From CAYZJB01 sp964478735 (GTDB lineage: Bacteria > CLD3 > SB21): a DNA stretch of 64,000 nt. Both the position numbers and the translations under genes were made by a program. Below the pieces are notes generated by a model that made no database searches, was not told the DNA's origin, and saw nothing but the letters and a program-made list of their open reading frames with translations. The stretch is from NCBI GenBank assembly GCA_964478735.1, contig CAYZJB010000004.1, positions 1 through 64,000 on the forward strand, written 5' to 3'. Positions 16,859 to 25,080 of this stretch are shown piece by piece. Each line of letters opens with the position of its first letter. The stretch's first letter is position 1.

Positions 16859-17673
16859 TGGAGTTCGTGGAAAGGCAATTCATGAGGCGCTGGCCCCATA
16901 TGATGTGCATCGCGGCGCTGATGCTGGCGTCGTGCGGCGGTAAAAAAGACGTGACGCAGTACATGACGTCCCGGGAACATTTTGAATACGCCATGCGGTT
17001 CTTTAAAAAGAAGAACTGGACTAAGGCGCAGGAAGAGTTTGCTCTGGTGACGTATAAATACAGCGGCTCCGACGTGGCGGACGACGCTCAGTTTTACATC
17101 GGCGAGTGTTATTATAACCTCAAAGATTATGTCACGGCAGCCGCGGAATACGATCGCCTCGTGACCGCGTATCCGAAGAGCGATTGGGTCGAGATGGGCA
17201 TGTACCGTCTTGTCCTGTGTTATTATGAACTGTCGCCCGGGTATGCCCTGGACCAAAAATTTACACTCGACGCCGTCAACGCCATTCAGAACTTTTTGGA
17301 TCTTTTTCCGAACAGCGAGCGGCGTGGTGAAGTGGAAAAATATTTCACCGAGATCAAAACCAAGCTGGCCAAAAAACATTTTGAGAGCGCGCACATTTAC
17401 CGGAGACTCGGGGAGTATGAAGCCGCCATCGTGTACTACGATCAGGTGATCACGGATTATTATGACGGACCTTACGTGGTTCCCGCCCACTACTGGAAAG
17501 GGTACTGTTACTATAAGATCAAGGACTTTGCGAAAGCGCGTCTCGTTCTCACCCGATTCATCGAAGAAAAAGGGGCCGATCCCGAAATGATTAAAGAGGC
17601 CAAAGAAATACTTGTGGAGATCGGCAAGGACCAGGTTCGTCTCGAAAACACGGCCTCGCGCGACCAGCGCTGA
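16858..17673 (+). CDS. bamD: BamD/YfiO-type outer-membrane assembly lipoprotein
   Basis: 271 aa. A lipoprotein signal ends LMLASC, followed by tetratricopeptide helices of the BamD family: REHFEYAMRFFKKKNWTKAQEEF, split by short turns, then DDAQFYIGECYYNLKDY and AAEYDRLVTAYPKS. BamD is the essential lipoprotein of the BAM complex that inserts outer-membrane barrels, fitting the barrel proteins elsewhere in this window. ATG 16858 overlaps the upstream stop; ATG 16882 (MRRWPHMM) would give a tighter signal peptide and may be the real start. nadD follows after 5 bases. Confidence 0.88.
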   Translation: MEFVERQFMRRWPHMMCIAALMLASCGGKKDVTQYMTSREHFEYAMRFFKKKNWTKAQEEFALVTYKYSGSDVADDAQFYIGECYYNLKDYVTAAAEYDRLVTAYPKSDWVEMGMYRLVLCYYELSPGYALDQKFTLDAVNAIQNFLDLFPNSERRGEVEKYFTEIKTKLAKKHFESAHIYRRLGEYEAAIVYYDQVITDYYDGPYVVPAHYWKGYCYYKIKDFAKARLVLTRFIEEKGADPEMIKEAKEILVEIGKDQVRLENTASRDQR

Positions 17674-17678
17674 CGCTC

Positions 17679-18257
17679 ATGAAGATAGGGGTTTTCGGCG
17701 GGACGTTCGATCCCGTGCACCTGGCTCATCTGGTCGTCGCCGAATGCGCGCGCGACGCCGCGGGTCTGGATAAAGTTATTTTTCTTCCTGCACCTCGTCC
17801 CCCTCACAAAAACACGAACGATCTGACGGGCTATCACCATCGTGTCGAAATGGTTCGACGCGCCATCGACGGCCGTCCGGAATTTGTGGTCTCCGATATC
17901 GAAAACCGGCTCGACGGACCGTCGTATACAACGCGGACCCTGGAGATTCTGTACAATGAATATCCGGGTTCGAACTGGTTTCTTATCATGGGCGCAGATT
18001 CCCTTCGCGACCTGCACACGTGGCGGGATCCCGAACGGCTGTGTACACAGGCGCGATTCATTGTCTTTCCGCGTCCGGAGGTCGACACGGCGTCCGTCCA
18101 TCCTTCTTTTTTAATGAATACCGAATTCTTAAACGTACCGTATCTTGACATTGCCGCGACGGACTTGCGAGAACGGGTGCGGACGGGCCGGACGCTCCGT
18201 TATCTCGTTCCGGACGCAGTGATCGACTACATCGAACGAAACGGACTTTACCGATGA
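17679..18257 (+). CDS. nadD: Nicotinate-nucleotide adenylyltransferase
   Basis: 192 aa. Transfers AMP to nicotinate mononucleotide in NAD synthesis. The nucleotidyltransferase motif GVFGGTFDPVHLAH is at the N-terminus, PHK(N) follows about 40 residues later, and the C-terminal AATDLRERVRTGRTLRYLVP corresponds to the ISSTxIR motif, with A-T-D-L-R in its place. Length is normal. It overlaps the next gene's start by 4 bases. Confidence 0.93.
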   Translation: MKIGVFGGTFDPVHLAHLVVAECARDAAGLDKVIFLPAPRPPHKNTNDLTGYHHRVEMVRRAIDGRPEFVVSDIENRLDGPSYTTRTLEILYNEYPGSNWFLIMGADSLRDLHTWRDPERLCTQARFIVFPRPEVDTASVHPSFLMNTEFLNVPYLDIAATDLRERVRTGRTLRYLVPDAVIDYIERNGLYR

Positions 18258-20032
18258 TACTCCTGGAACATCTTTTGCCGTATTTGAAGCGTCACCGCTG
18301 GCTGTTGATCATCGGATTTGTATTCGTGATCCTTAAAAATCTTTTCCAATCCATGTCGCCGTTGGTCGTGCGGGAGGCGATCGACAGCTTGTCGGAAACG
18401 CCCGTAGGATTTTTCTACGTTTACGTCGTCGAACCGATGTTTGGTTCCTCTGCCATCTCCGGGTTTGTCTTATGTTTTCTTTTTTTCGAATTGCTTCATG
18501 CGATGTTTTTGTACGGCATGCGCAGGACGCTCATCGTCACGTCACGCCGGGTCGAGTACGATTTTCGAAATGATTTTTTTGCCCATGTGCAGCGTCTTCA
18601 TGCCGGTTTTTTCCAGACGACGAGGACGGGCGACCTGATGAGCCGGATGAACAGCGATCTGGGGGCCGTTCGCGACGTCCTGGGACCGGGCATTATGTAC
18701 ACGGCCAACACGATCGTATCGTTTCTCTACGTCGTACCGATGATGCTATCCATCAGTCCGTTGTTGACCGGGCTGGCGTTTTTACCGCTTCTGCTGTTGT
18801 CGTTTCTGATCCAGCGGCTATCGGGGCAAATCCACGTACGTTCTGAGCGTGTGCAGGAAAAACTCGCCGACATCAGTTCACGCGCGCAGGAAAATTTCAG
18901 CGGAATCCGCGTCGTCATGAGCTTCGTTCGAGAAGCGTTTGAAATCGAGCGCTTCCGGGCCATGAACCGGGATTACGTCCGATTGAACATGGGACTCGTG
19001 CGGGTACGCGGCGTGATGATGGCGTCGGTCATTTTGACGATGGGGCTGAGCGTGGCCGTCCTGCTGGGATGGGGAGGGAAACTCGTGATGAGTGACGATA
19101 TGTCGCTCGGTCAGTTCACCGCGTTCAGTTTTTATCTCGCCATTTTGATTTGGCCGATCATTGCGTTGGGCTGGGTGATCAATATATTCCAACGGGGTTC
19201 GGCGTCCATGAAGCGCATCGTGGAAATTCTGCAAACGGAACCGCTCATCACGGATGCATCGGCGCATCCGCTGCATCCGGCCATTCGCGGGCAAATTGAA
19301 TTTCGAAACCTCACGTTCAGTTACGGCGATCGACCGCCCGTGCTTCACGGCATATCGCTGCGAATCGACGCGGGGATGACGTTGGCAATCGTCGGTGCAA
19401 CGGGCAGCGGAAAAACGACACTGGTCAGCCTGATCCCGAGGATTTACGATGCATCGCCGGGCATGGTGCTGCTTGACGGGCAAAACATCGAATGCTACCC
19501 GTTGAATGTCTTGCGCGGATCGATCGGCATGGTTCCGCAGGATACGTTCTTATTTTCCGACACGATTCTTAATAATCTCCTTTTCGGCATCGATGGGGCA
19601 GATGCGAAAACGGGCCTGTGGGCGTCGGACATTGCCCAGTTGACTGAAGCGGTCCAGAGTTTCCCGGACGGCTACGGTACGATGATCGGAGAACGCGGCA
19701 TTACGTTATCCGGAGGGCAGAAACAGCGGCTGGCTATCGCACGGGCCGTTGCGAAGGAACCCCGGATTCTCATTTTAGACGATGCCCTGTCGAGCGTCGA
19801 TACACGTACCGAAGAAGCGATACTGGTCCGAATGAAAGAACTGATGCGCGAGCGGACCTCCATTGTTGTCAGCCATCGTCTGCAGACGATCCAACACGCC
19901 GATCATATCGTTTTGCTTGCCGACGGACGGATTGCCGAACAGGGAACCCACACGGAATTGCTCGCCCACCGCGGTGCCTATTTAAGATTGTACGATCGGC
20001 AACAAATTGAGCAGGAACTCGCCGAGACATGA
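18254..20032 (+). CDS. MsbA-like ABC exporter (permease-ATPase fusion)
   Basis: 592-aa half-transporter with an N-terminal six-helix ABC membrane domain (about 1-310) and a C-terminal nucleotide-binding domain. Walker A is GATGSGKTT, the signature LSGGQKQRLAIARA, Walker B ILILDDALSSVD and the H-loop VVSHRL. It probably works as a homodimer exporting a lipid or hydrophobic compound; MsbA-type lipid A flipping is a reasonable guess given the outer-membrane genes beside it, but is not proven. Its TGA overlaps the ATG of the decayed sensor gene, which shows that that gene was once the next member of this operon. Confidence 0.92.
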   Translation: MILLEHLLPYLKRHRWLLIIGFVFVILKNLFQSMSPLVVREAIDSLSETPVGFFYVYVVEPMFGSSAISGFVLCFLFFELLHAMFLYGMRRTLIVTSRRVEYDFRNDFFAHVQRLHAGFFQTTRTGDLMSRMNSDLGAVRDVLGPGIMYTANTIVSFLYVVPMMLSISPLLTGLAFLPLLLLSFLIQRLSGQIHVRSERVQEKLADISSRAQENFSGIRVVMSFVREAFEIERFRAMNRDYVRLNMGLVRVRGVMMASVILTMGLSVAVLLGWGGKLVMSDDMSLGQFTAFSFYLAILIWPIIALGWVINIFQRGSASMKRIVEILQTEPLITDASAHPLHPAIRGQIEFRNLTFSYGDRPPVLHGISLRIDAGMTLAIVGATGSGKTTLVSLIPRIYDASPGMVLLDGQNIECYPLNVLRGSIGMVPQDTFLFSDTILNNLLFGIDGADAKTGLWASDIAQLTEAVQSFPDGYGTMIGERGITLSGGQKQRLAIARAVAKEPRILILDDALSSVDTRTEEAILVRMKELMRERTSIVVSHRLQTIQHADHIVLLADGRIAEQGTHTELLAHRGAYLRLYDRQQIEQELAET

Positions 20033-20827
20033 AGCGATGGCTTCCGTTCTGATGGTCGGATTCTCTGTCGTCGCCCAGGAGCCCCTGCCGTTGGAAACGG
20101 TGCCGTCCGATGCAGGGATCTCGTTGCATCTCCTCTATGCCGCTCATCAAGATCGTCAGGGTCTGATGTGGTTTGGCACGATGCACGGTTTGATTCGGTA
20201 CGACGGCGTGCGATATCGCGTTTTTCGTCATGATCCATCCTGTCGATCAGCCACGACGACATCGTATTGATCCATGAAGGTTCCGATGGATATCTCTGGA
20301 TCGGAACGTTCGGCGGCGGAATCAACCGGTTGGATTCACGAACATCTGAATTGCTCCGATTTCCTAACCCTCCCGGCCGGTACTGTATGGGACATCGAGG
20401 GCGATGGTTCGGGACATCTGTGGCTTGCGACCGGGCATCCATTCTCAGGCTCACCGTTCATGAAGACGATGCCACCGTATTCAAGGCGCTTTGCGCGGGT
20501 GCGAGCGGTTATCTGATCAAAACATCCGAACCGGCAAAAATTATCGCATCGATCCGTGACCTTCATGCCGGAGGAGCGCCCATGTCGCCCTCCATCGCTC
20601 GAATGGTCGTTCGCAGTTTTCAGAAACCGGTGCAGCACCATCTCACCGTTCGCGAAAAAGAAATTTTGGATTACCTATGCAGTGGGCATTCCTATCGTTC
20701 GATTGCCCATGCGTTGACCATCAGCAAGGATACGGTACACGCCCACTTAAAGAACATTTATCGTAAGCTCGAAGTCAACTCCATGTCGGAGGCGGTTCTG
20801 AAGGCCATTCGGGATCGAATTGTTTAA
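20029..20827 (+). pseudogene. Remnant of a propeller sensor kinase fused by deletion to a LuxR-type response regulator
   Basis: The 5' part encodes pieces of a two-component-regulator propeller in shifting frames: MKRWLPF, then a frameshift to MVGFSVVAQEP and GLMWFGTMHGLIRYDG. A second shift near 20240 leads to SISHDDIVLIHEGSDGYLWI, and a third to GTVWDIEGDGSGHLWLATG. Near 20440-20455 the sequence jumps into the receiver end of a response regulator (LRLTVHEDDATVFKALCAGA) and continues as an open LuxR HTH (LTVREKEILDYLCSGHSY). The whole kinase core and receiver start are missing. It aligns with the intact sensor/regulator pair at 21149-24722. The 3' part still contains a complete HTH, so a residual product is possible. 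Confidence 0.8.
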
Positions 20828-21148
20828 GACGCATTCCCCTTTTGGGGAAGAAGAAGCGTTCCTCGCGGAACGTTTACGCTTGGGAAAGACAAAATGTTTC
20901 GGTTTTAAAGAAAAACTACCTTCACGGGTAATCTCACCCGTTTTTCACGTCACCACTCTCCAAAAAACATCCCCATTCAGGGAATTGTTTCACCTTCTCG
21001 ATTAGCATAGACTACCGTAGGATCCAAAACGTTCAGGCGACGCCTGTTGACGAGCGACTCCAGAGTTTATGCTGTTTATTCTGATAATCATGATGCCGTG
21101 TGGTCGTCGATGGATCGTCTGTTCGTATAACTTTTGGGAAATCATTTT
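20828..21148. other. Intergenic stretch between the decayed and intact sensor genes
   Basis: 321 bases without a credible gene; a 61-codon ORF here lacks a ribosome-binding site. It holds small hairpins (TTCCCC-TTTT-GGGGAA at 20832-20847 and GTTCC-TCGC-GGAAC just after) and the terminator at 20924-20945. The promoter of the intact sensor gene must lie in its right half, but no clear -35/-10 pair was found. Confidence 0.6.
20924..20945 (+). terminator. Rho-independent terminator after the decayed regulator
   Basis: ACGGGT (20924-20929), loop AATCTC, ACCCGT (20936-20941), followed by TTTTC. Confidence 0.6.
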
Positions 21149-24073
21149 TTGAACGCATTCATTTTTTTACGCTCCCTTTGTATTGCCGCTTCCCTTCAAG
21201 CGCAAAAATTTGTCCAGTTTACCGGATCGACGCCCATGACGCCGCATCGGATGATTCAAGACCGTGCCGGCTACATCTGGATGGCGTCCTATCGGGGTTT
21301 GAATCGATATGACGGCCATACGTTCAAAACGTTCGAACATGCCGTATATGATTCGACGTCCCTTTCCCACGAGATCGTCAATGATCTTCTGGAAGACAAC
21401 GATGGACAACTGTGGATTGCGACCGAAGATGGCATTGACCGCTACGTTTCACGGACAGAATCTTTTGAACACATTCGTTTTCAAAACAGCAGCCTGAGGC
21501 CCAATAACGTTCGACGGTTATTTCAAACTCGGGACGGTCGTTACTGGGCGGCCACGCTTTTTTCGGTTTTTCAATTTGATCCGCGAAAAGGTGCGGTGTC
21601 CCATTACCCGGGGTTTGATCGACTCGGCAAAGGAGTTGTTCGTCAATTTGTCGAATGGAATCGACACGTGTGGCTTCTGACCATGCGAGGGCAATTGTAT
21701 CGTCACGATCCCGTTTCAAAAAGTTTTCACCTTATCGATGTATCGGAAGATTGGATCGGGCGCATCGTGATCGATCTGGAAAATAATCTCTGGATCCTAT
21801 CCTCCCGCACGGTCATCAAAATGAATCCGACCGGCATCGTATCGGCGCGTTATCAGGTCGATCATGCGTTACGCGACAGAGAAATTCTGGACGCCTTAAT
21901 CGTCGACAATGGGATCTGGATAGGTACCGACGACGGCCTTTTCCATTTCGATACGTCGGGCGGGCACATACGATCGATACAAGACTATATGGACAGGGAT
22001 TATCTTGGCGGTCGTCGATCCATCGTATCGCTGTTGAGGGATCGCGAGGAAACCGTGTGGGCGTCGATACAGAGCAGCGGGCTTTACCGGTACAGTCCTT
22101 TCCGTCCGGATTTTCGCATCGTGCGCCATGATCCGGAGCGTCGTCGTTCACTCGGTTCCAATATGGTATTTCGAATTTACGAAGACTCTGATTCGATTTT
22201 ATGGATCGTAACCTCCGGCCGCGAGATCAATAAAATCGATACCGACGGCTCCATTACTCGAATCAAATCGAATGGCTTCGGAGTCCGGTCGTTTGCCGAT
22301 GTGGGAGACGGGTCGCTCTGGATAGGCAAGTTGCGAGGATTGGAGCGAATTCACAGACTAACCGGAAAATCGATACGGCTGCAAAAAGAATTAGAAGTTT
22401 TTCAAGACGTTGCCGTCACCGAGATGCTGTCGTTGGATCAACAAAGCTGGCTATTTGGAACGTCCAGGGGTGTGGCGCATGTGACCCGAACAAACGATGT
22501 CGTGAACGTCAAATGGTATCGTTCGAATTCGGACACGAACAGTCTTTCGTCCGACCTTATCTTTGCACTTTATCGCAGTCACCGCGGAGGGGCGTGGTTG
22601 GGAACGGAGGCCGGCCTCGACTATCTGGACTATCGTGCCGGCCGGGTGTTCAGGACCCATCAAGGGTCGGGTTTTCAATCGGGGATGATGACCAGTTTGT
22701 GGGAAGATTCTCTCGGGCGTGTCTGGGTCGGAACATACGGTCATGGTTTGAAAGTTTATGATCCGTCCACCGGATCCTGGCGCAGTTATACCAAACGTGA
22801 AGGGCTGCCGAACGATCAGATTTACGGAATTCTTTCCGATGGCCGAGGCTGTTTGTGGTTAACGACGAACAACGGTCTGTGCCGTTTTTCCATCCATGAC
22901 GAACAGATTCGCTGGTTTACTGAGGACGACGGGATTGCGGGAAATGAATTTAACGAAGGGGCGTGGTGCCGTCGACGAAACGGTTCGATCGTGCTGGGTG
23001 GGCCCCGAGGCTTGACGTTATTCCATCCGGAACGAATCAAAACGAATCCCTATGTACCAGGAATTCAAATTGAAGGAATGGAGATCAACGGCGCGTTTGT
23101 GCGTACCGGTTCTGATGAATGGAAGATGTCTTCGAGTGATAACTCATTTGAGATCATGTACACCGCGTTAAGTTTTCTGGTATCCAGCAAAAACCGTTTT
23201 CAATACCGGCTGCAAGGTTACGATGCCGGCTGGGTCGATGCCAAATACCGGCGCAGCGCTCCATACAGCAATGTTCCACCGGGCCAATACACTTTTCAGG
23301 TCCGGGGGTCGAATAATGACGGCGTGTGGAATATGGCCGGTGCCAGCCTTCGGATAGCGGTTTTACCGGAAGTGTGGCAAACGTGGTGGTTCGTGGCACT
23401 GGTGTGCGTGGTCGTCGGAGCGTCGGTGTATGGCCTGGTCGCATTCCGAGTACGGCAACTCCTGGCGGTCGAGCGGCTTCGGACAACCATTGCCGCCGAT
23501 CTTCATGATTCTGTCGGGAGCGGCCTGACCGATATTTCCATCCTTACGCAGTTGGTCGTCCAACAGCTTGACCAGCGCACGCGGGGCCAGGTCGAGCAGC
23601 ATCTCGTCAAAATTCACGAAACGACCGACGGCATAATCAAAAGTTTTGGCGACATCATCTGGATTGTCAATCCCAAACGGGACTCTCTCTCAGACCTTAT
23701 CATCCGAACGAAGGATTTCTATCAGGACGTCTTGGCCCAGCTCGGTGTCCAGTTTACAACCAGCAATCTTAACGATTTACAAAATCTGAAGCTAAAATTG
23801 GAGAAAAAGCAGCAATTGTACCTATTAATAAAGGAGGCCATCCATAATAGCTTGAAACACAGTCAATGTCATCAAATCCATCTCGATGTCGCCGTGGATC
23901 GGACCGATTTCAAGATATCCATTACCGATGACGGACAGGGCTTCCGGTTAAACGGCGAGACGGGTAATGGTTTAAAAAACATGCGGATGCGTGCCAGTCA
24001 CTTGGGCGGTTCTCTTCTCATCCAGTCGTCACCCGGTGCGGGTACACGCGTCGAAATACAAGGAAAGGTATAA
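21149..24073 (+). CDS. Sensor histidine kinase with two-component-regulator propeller and Y_Y_Y domain
   Basis: About 974 aa. A signal peptide (start TTG 21149, MNAFIFLRSLCIAASLQAQ; TTG 21134 also possible) is followed by two seven-bladed-type propeller regions built of repeats such as GQLWIATEDGIDRY, WIGTDDGLFHFD and LWLTTNNGLCRFS. A Y_Y_Y domain follows (LQGYDAGWVDAKY and VPPGQYTFQVRGSN), then one membrane helix (WWFVALVCVVVGASVYGLVAF). The HisKA_3 core carries IAADLHDSVGSGLTDIS, its His near codon 786, and the HATPase has EAIHNSLKHS. This is the periplasmic-sensing kinase class typical of Bacteroidota and related phyla, often tied to polysaccharide use. The regulator gene follows at once. 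Confidence 0.93.
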   Translation: MNAFIFLRSLCIAASLQAQKFVQFTGSTPMTPHRMIQDRAGYIWMASYRGLNRYDGHTFKTFEHAVYDSTSLSHEIVNDLLEDNDGQLWIATEDGIDRYVSRTESFEHIRFQNSSLRPNNVRRLFQTRDGRYWAATLFSVFQFDPRKGAVSHYPGFDRLGKGVVRQFVEWNRHVWLLTMRGQLYRHDPVSKSFHLIDVSEDWIGRIVIDLENNLWILSSRTVIKMNPTGIVSARYQVDHALRDREILDALIVDNGIWIGTDDGLFHFDTSGGHIRSIQDYMDRDYLGGRRSIVSLLRDREETVWASIQSSGLYRYSPFRPDFRIVRHDPERRRSLGSNMVFRIYEDSDSILWIVTSGREINKIDTDGSITRIKSNGFGVRSFADVGDGSLWIGKLRGLERIHRLTGKSIRLQKELEVFQDVAVTEMLSLDQQSWLFGTSRGVAHVTRTNDVVNVKWYRSNSDTNSLSSDLIFALYRSHRGGAWLGTEAGLDYLDYRAGRVFRTHQGSGFQSGMMTSLWEDSLGRVWVGTYGHGLKVYDPSTGSWRSYTKREGLPNDQIYGILSDGRGCLWLTTNNGLCRFSIHDEQIRWFTEDDGIAGNEFNEGAWCRRRNGSIVLGGPRGLTLFHPERIKTNPYVPGIQIEGMEINGAFVRTGSDEWKMSSSDNSFEIMYTALSFLVSSKNRFQYRLQGYDAGWVDAKYRRSAPYSNVPPGQYTFQVRGSNNDGVWNMAGASLRIAVLPEVWQTWWFVALVCVVVGASVYGLVAFRVRQLLAVERLRTTIAADLHDSVGSGLTDISILTQLVVQQLDQRTRGQVEQHLVKIHETTDGIIKSFGDIIWIVNPKRDSLSDLIIRTKDFYQDVLAQLGVQFTTSNLNDLQNLKLKLEKKQQLYLLIKEAIHNSLKHSQCHQIHLDVAVDRTDFKISITDDGQGFRLNGETGNGLKNMRMRASHLGGSLLIQSSPGAGTRVEIQGKV

Positions 24074-24074
24074 A

Positions 24075-24722
24075 ATGAGAAATGCGATTCGAACGATCGT
24101 CGTTGACGACAATGAGACCGTCAGAGAAGGCTTGGCGGCTTTGATCAACGGAACAGAAGGCTACCAGTGCGTGGCGCAGTACAGCAATTGCGAAAGTCTG
24201 CTCAACCAGATCGATCGGTACTGGGCGGACGTCATTCTGATGGATATCCGGCTGCCCGGAATCAGCGGTATCGAAGGGGCAAAACGGATCAAACAACGTT
24301 TTCCTCAGGCCAATATTCTGATGTTGACCGTGTATGAGGAAAACGACCTGATCTTCGATGCCGTTTGCGCCGGTGCGTCCGGCTATCTGCTCAAGCGAAC
24401 GCCTCCGGCACGACTTCTGGAAGCCGTCCGGGAAGCGTACGAAGGCGGTTCACCGATGAACTCACAAATCGCGCGGCGTCTCTTGACCATGATTCAAGAA
24501 AAAAGCGCAAGGCCGGAAATCGAATCCGGGGAGTCGTTCAACGAGCGGGAAAAGAACATCCTTGTCCGACTCGCCCAGGGACAAACGTATGAAGAGATTG
24601 CACAGGAACTATTTATCAGCGCCAATACGGTCAAATATTACGTTCGTAAAATTTATCAGAAACTGCACGCTTCATCCAAATCGGAAGCGATATCAAAAGC
24701 GATACGAGCTGGAATGATTTAG
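24075..24722 (+). CDS. NarL/LuxR-family response regulator
   Basis: 215 aa. The receiver domain (about 5-120) has the acidic pair VVDDN, phospho-acceptor Asp in VILMDIRLPG and Lys in GYLLKRT. A LuxR-type HTH follows at about 150-212 (NEREKNILVRLAQGQTYEEI, then SANTVKYYVRKIYQKL). ATG 24075 is one base after the sensor stop, with AGGAAAGG upstream; an earlier in-frame start would lie inside the sensor gene. It is the cognate partner of the upstream kinase by position. The next operon (TonB receptor, secreted protein, PorV-like) begins 360 bases downstream and could be a target. Confidence 0.95.
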   Translation: MRNAIRTIVVDDNETVREGLAALINGTEGYQCVAQYSNCESLLNQIDRYWADVILMDIRLPGISGIEGAKRIKQRFPQANILMLTVYEENDLIFDAVCAGASGYLLKRTPPARLLEAVREAYEGGSPMNSQIARRLLTMIQEKSARPEIESGESFNEREKNILVRLAQGQTYEEIAQELFISANTVKYYVRKIYQKLHASSKSEAISKAIRAGMI

Positions 24723-24745
24723 TTCTAGCCGACATCTCCTGATTC

Positions 24746-24772
24746 AAAAACCCCGAGCCCATCGGGGTTTTT
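24746..24772 (+). terminator. Strong bidirectional-looking terminator
   Basis: An A-run, CCCCGA (24751-24756), loop GCCCA, TCGGGG (24762-24767), then TTTTTG. It closes the sensor-regulator operon. Confidence 0.85.
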
Positions 24773-25080
24773 GTTATTCGAAGCATCCAGCGGTTTTCAA
24801 AAGACTTAGAGTTCTCTGGACGGTCGAAAAATCTATCCATCGAGGTAAACTTTGACCCTTTTAAGGGAGTTCATAAGCGTCAGGACTACCCGGTCAGTTC
24901 ATTGTTCAACGTAGCCACAGCGTCTACATTAACCGCGCGACACACATCATATCTCAACGATTCTGTTCGACATTGCTTTTTTCAGACCGTCCTGAAACGC
25001 AAAGTGAAAGGAGACTCGCCACGCCCATGCGACTAAATTTCCTTTTTTATCCACCGCATTCCTTAACCAAGGAGGACAGT
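24773..25080. other. Upstream region of the TonB receptor operon
   Basis: About 300 bases without a gene. A TTGACC at about 24852 followed by CATAAG-like sequence is a weak promoter candidate. The only firm signal is AAGGAGG at 25069-25075, which fixes the TonB receptor start at 25081. A regulator site for the adjacent LuxR protein could lie here but no repeat or palindrome stands out. Confidence 0.5.

Noticed and set aside
20820..21005. 61-codon ORF after the decayed regulator
   Set aside because: It is built of hairpin and terminator sequence and has no start signal.
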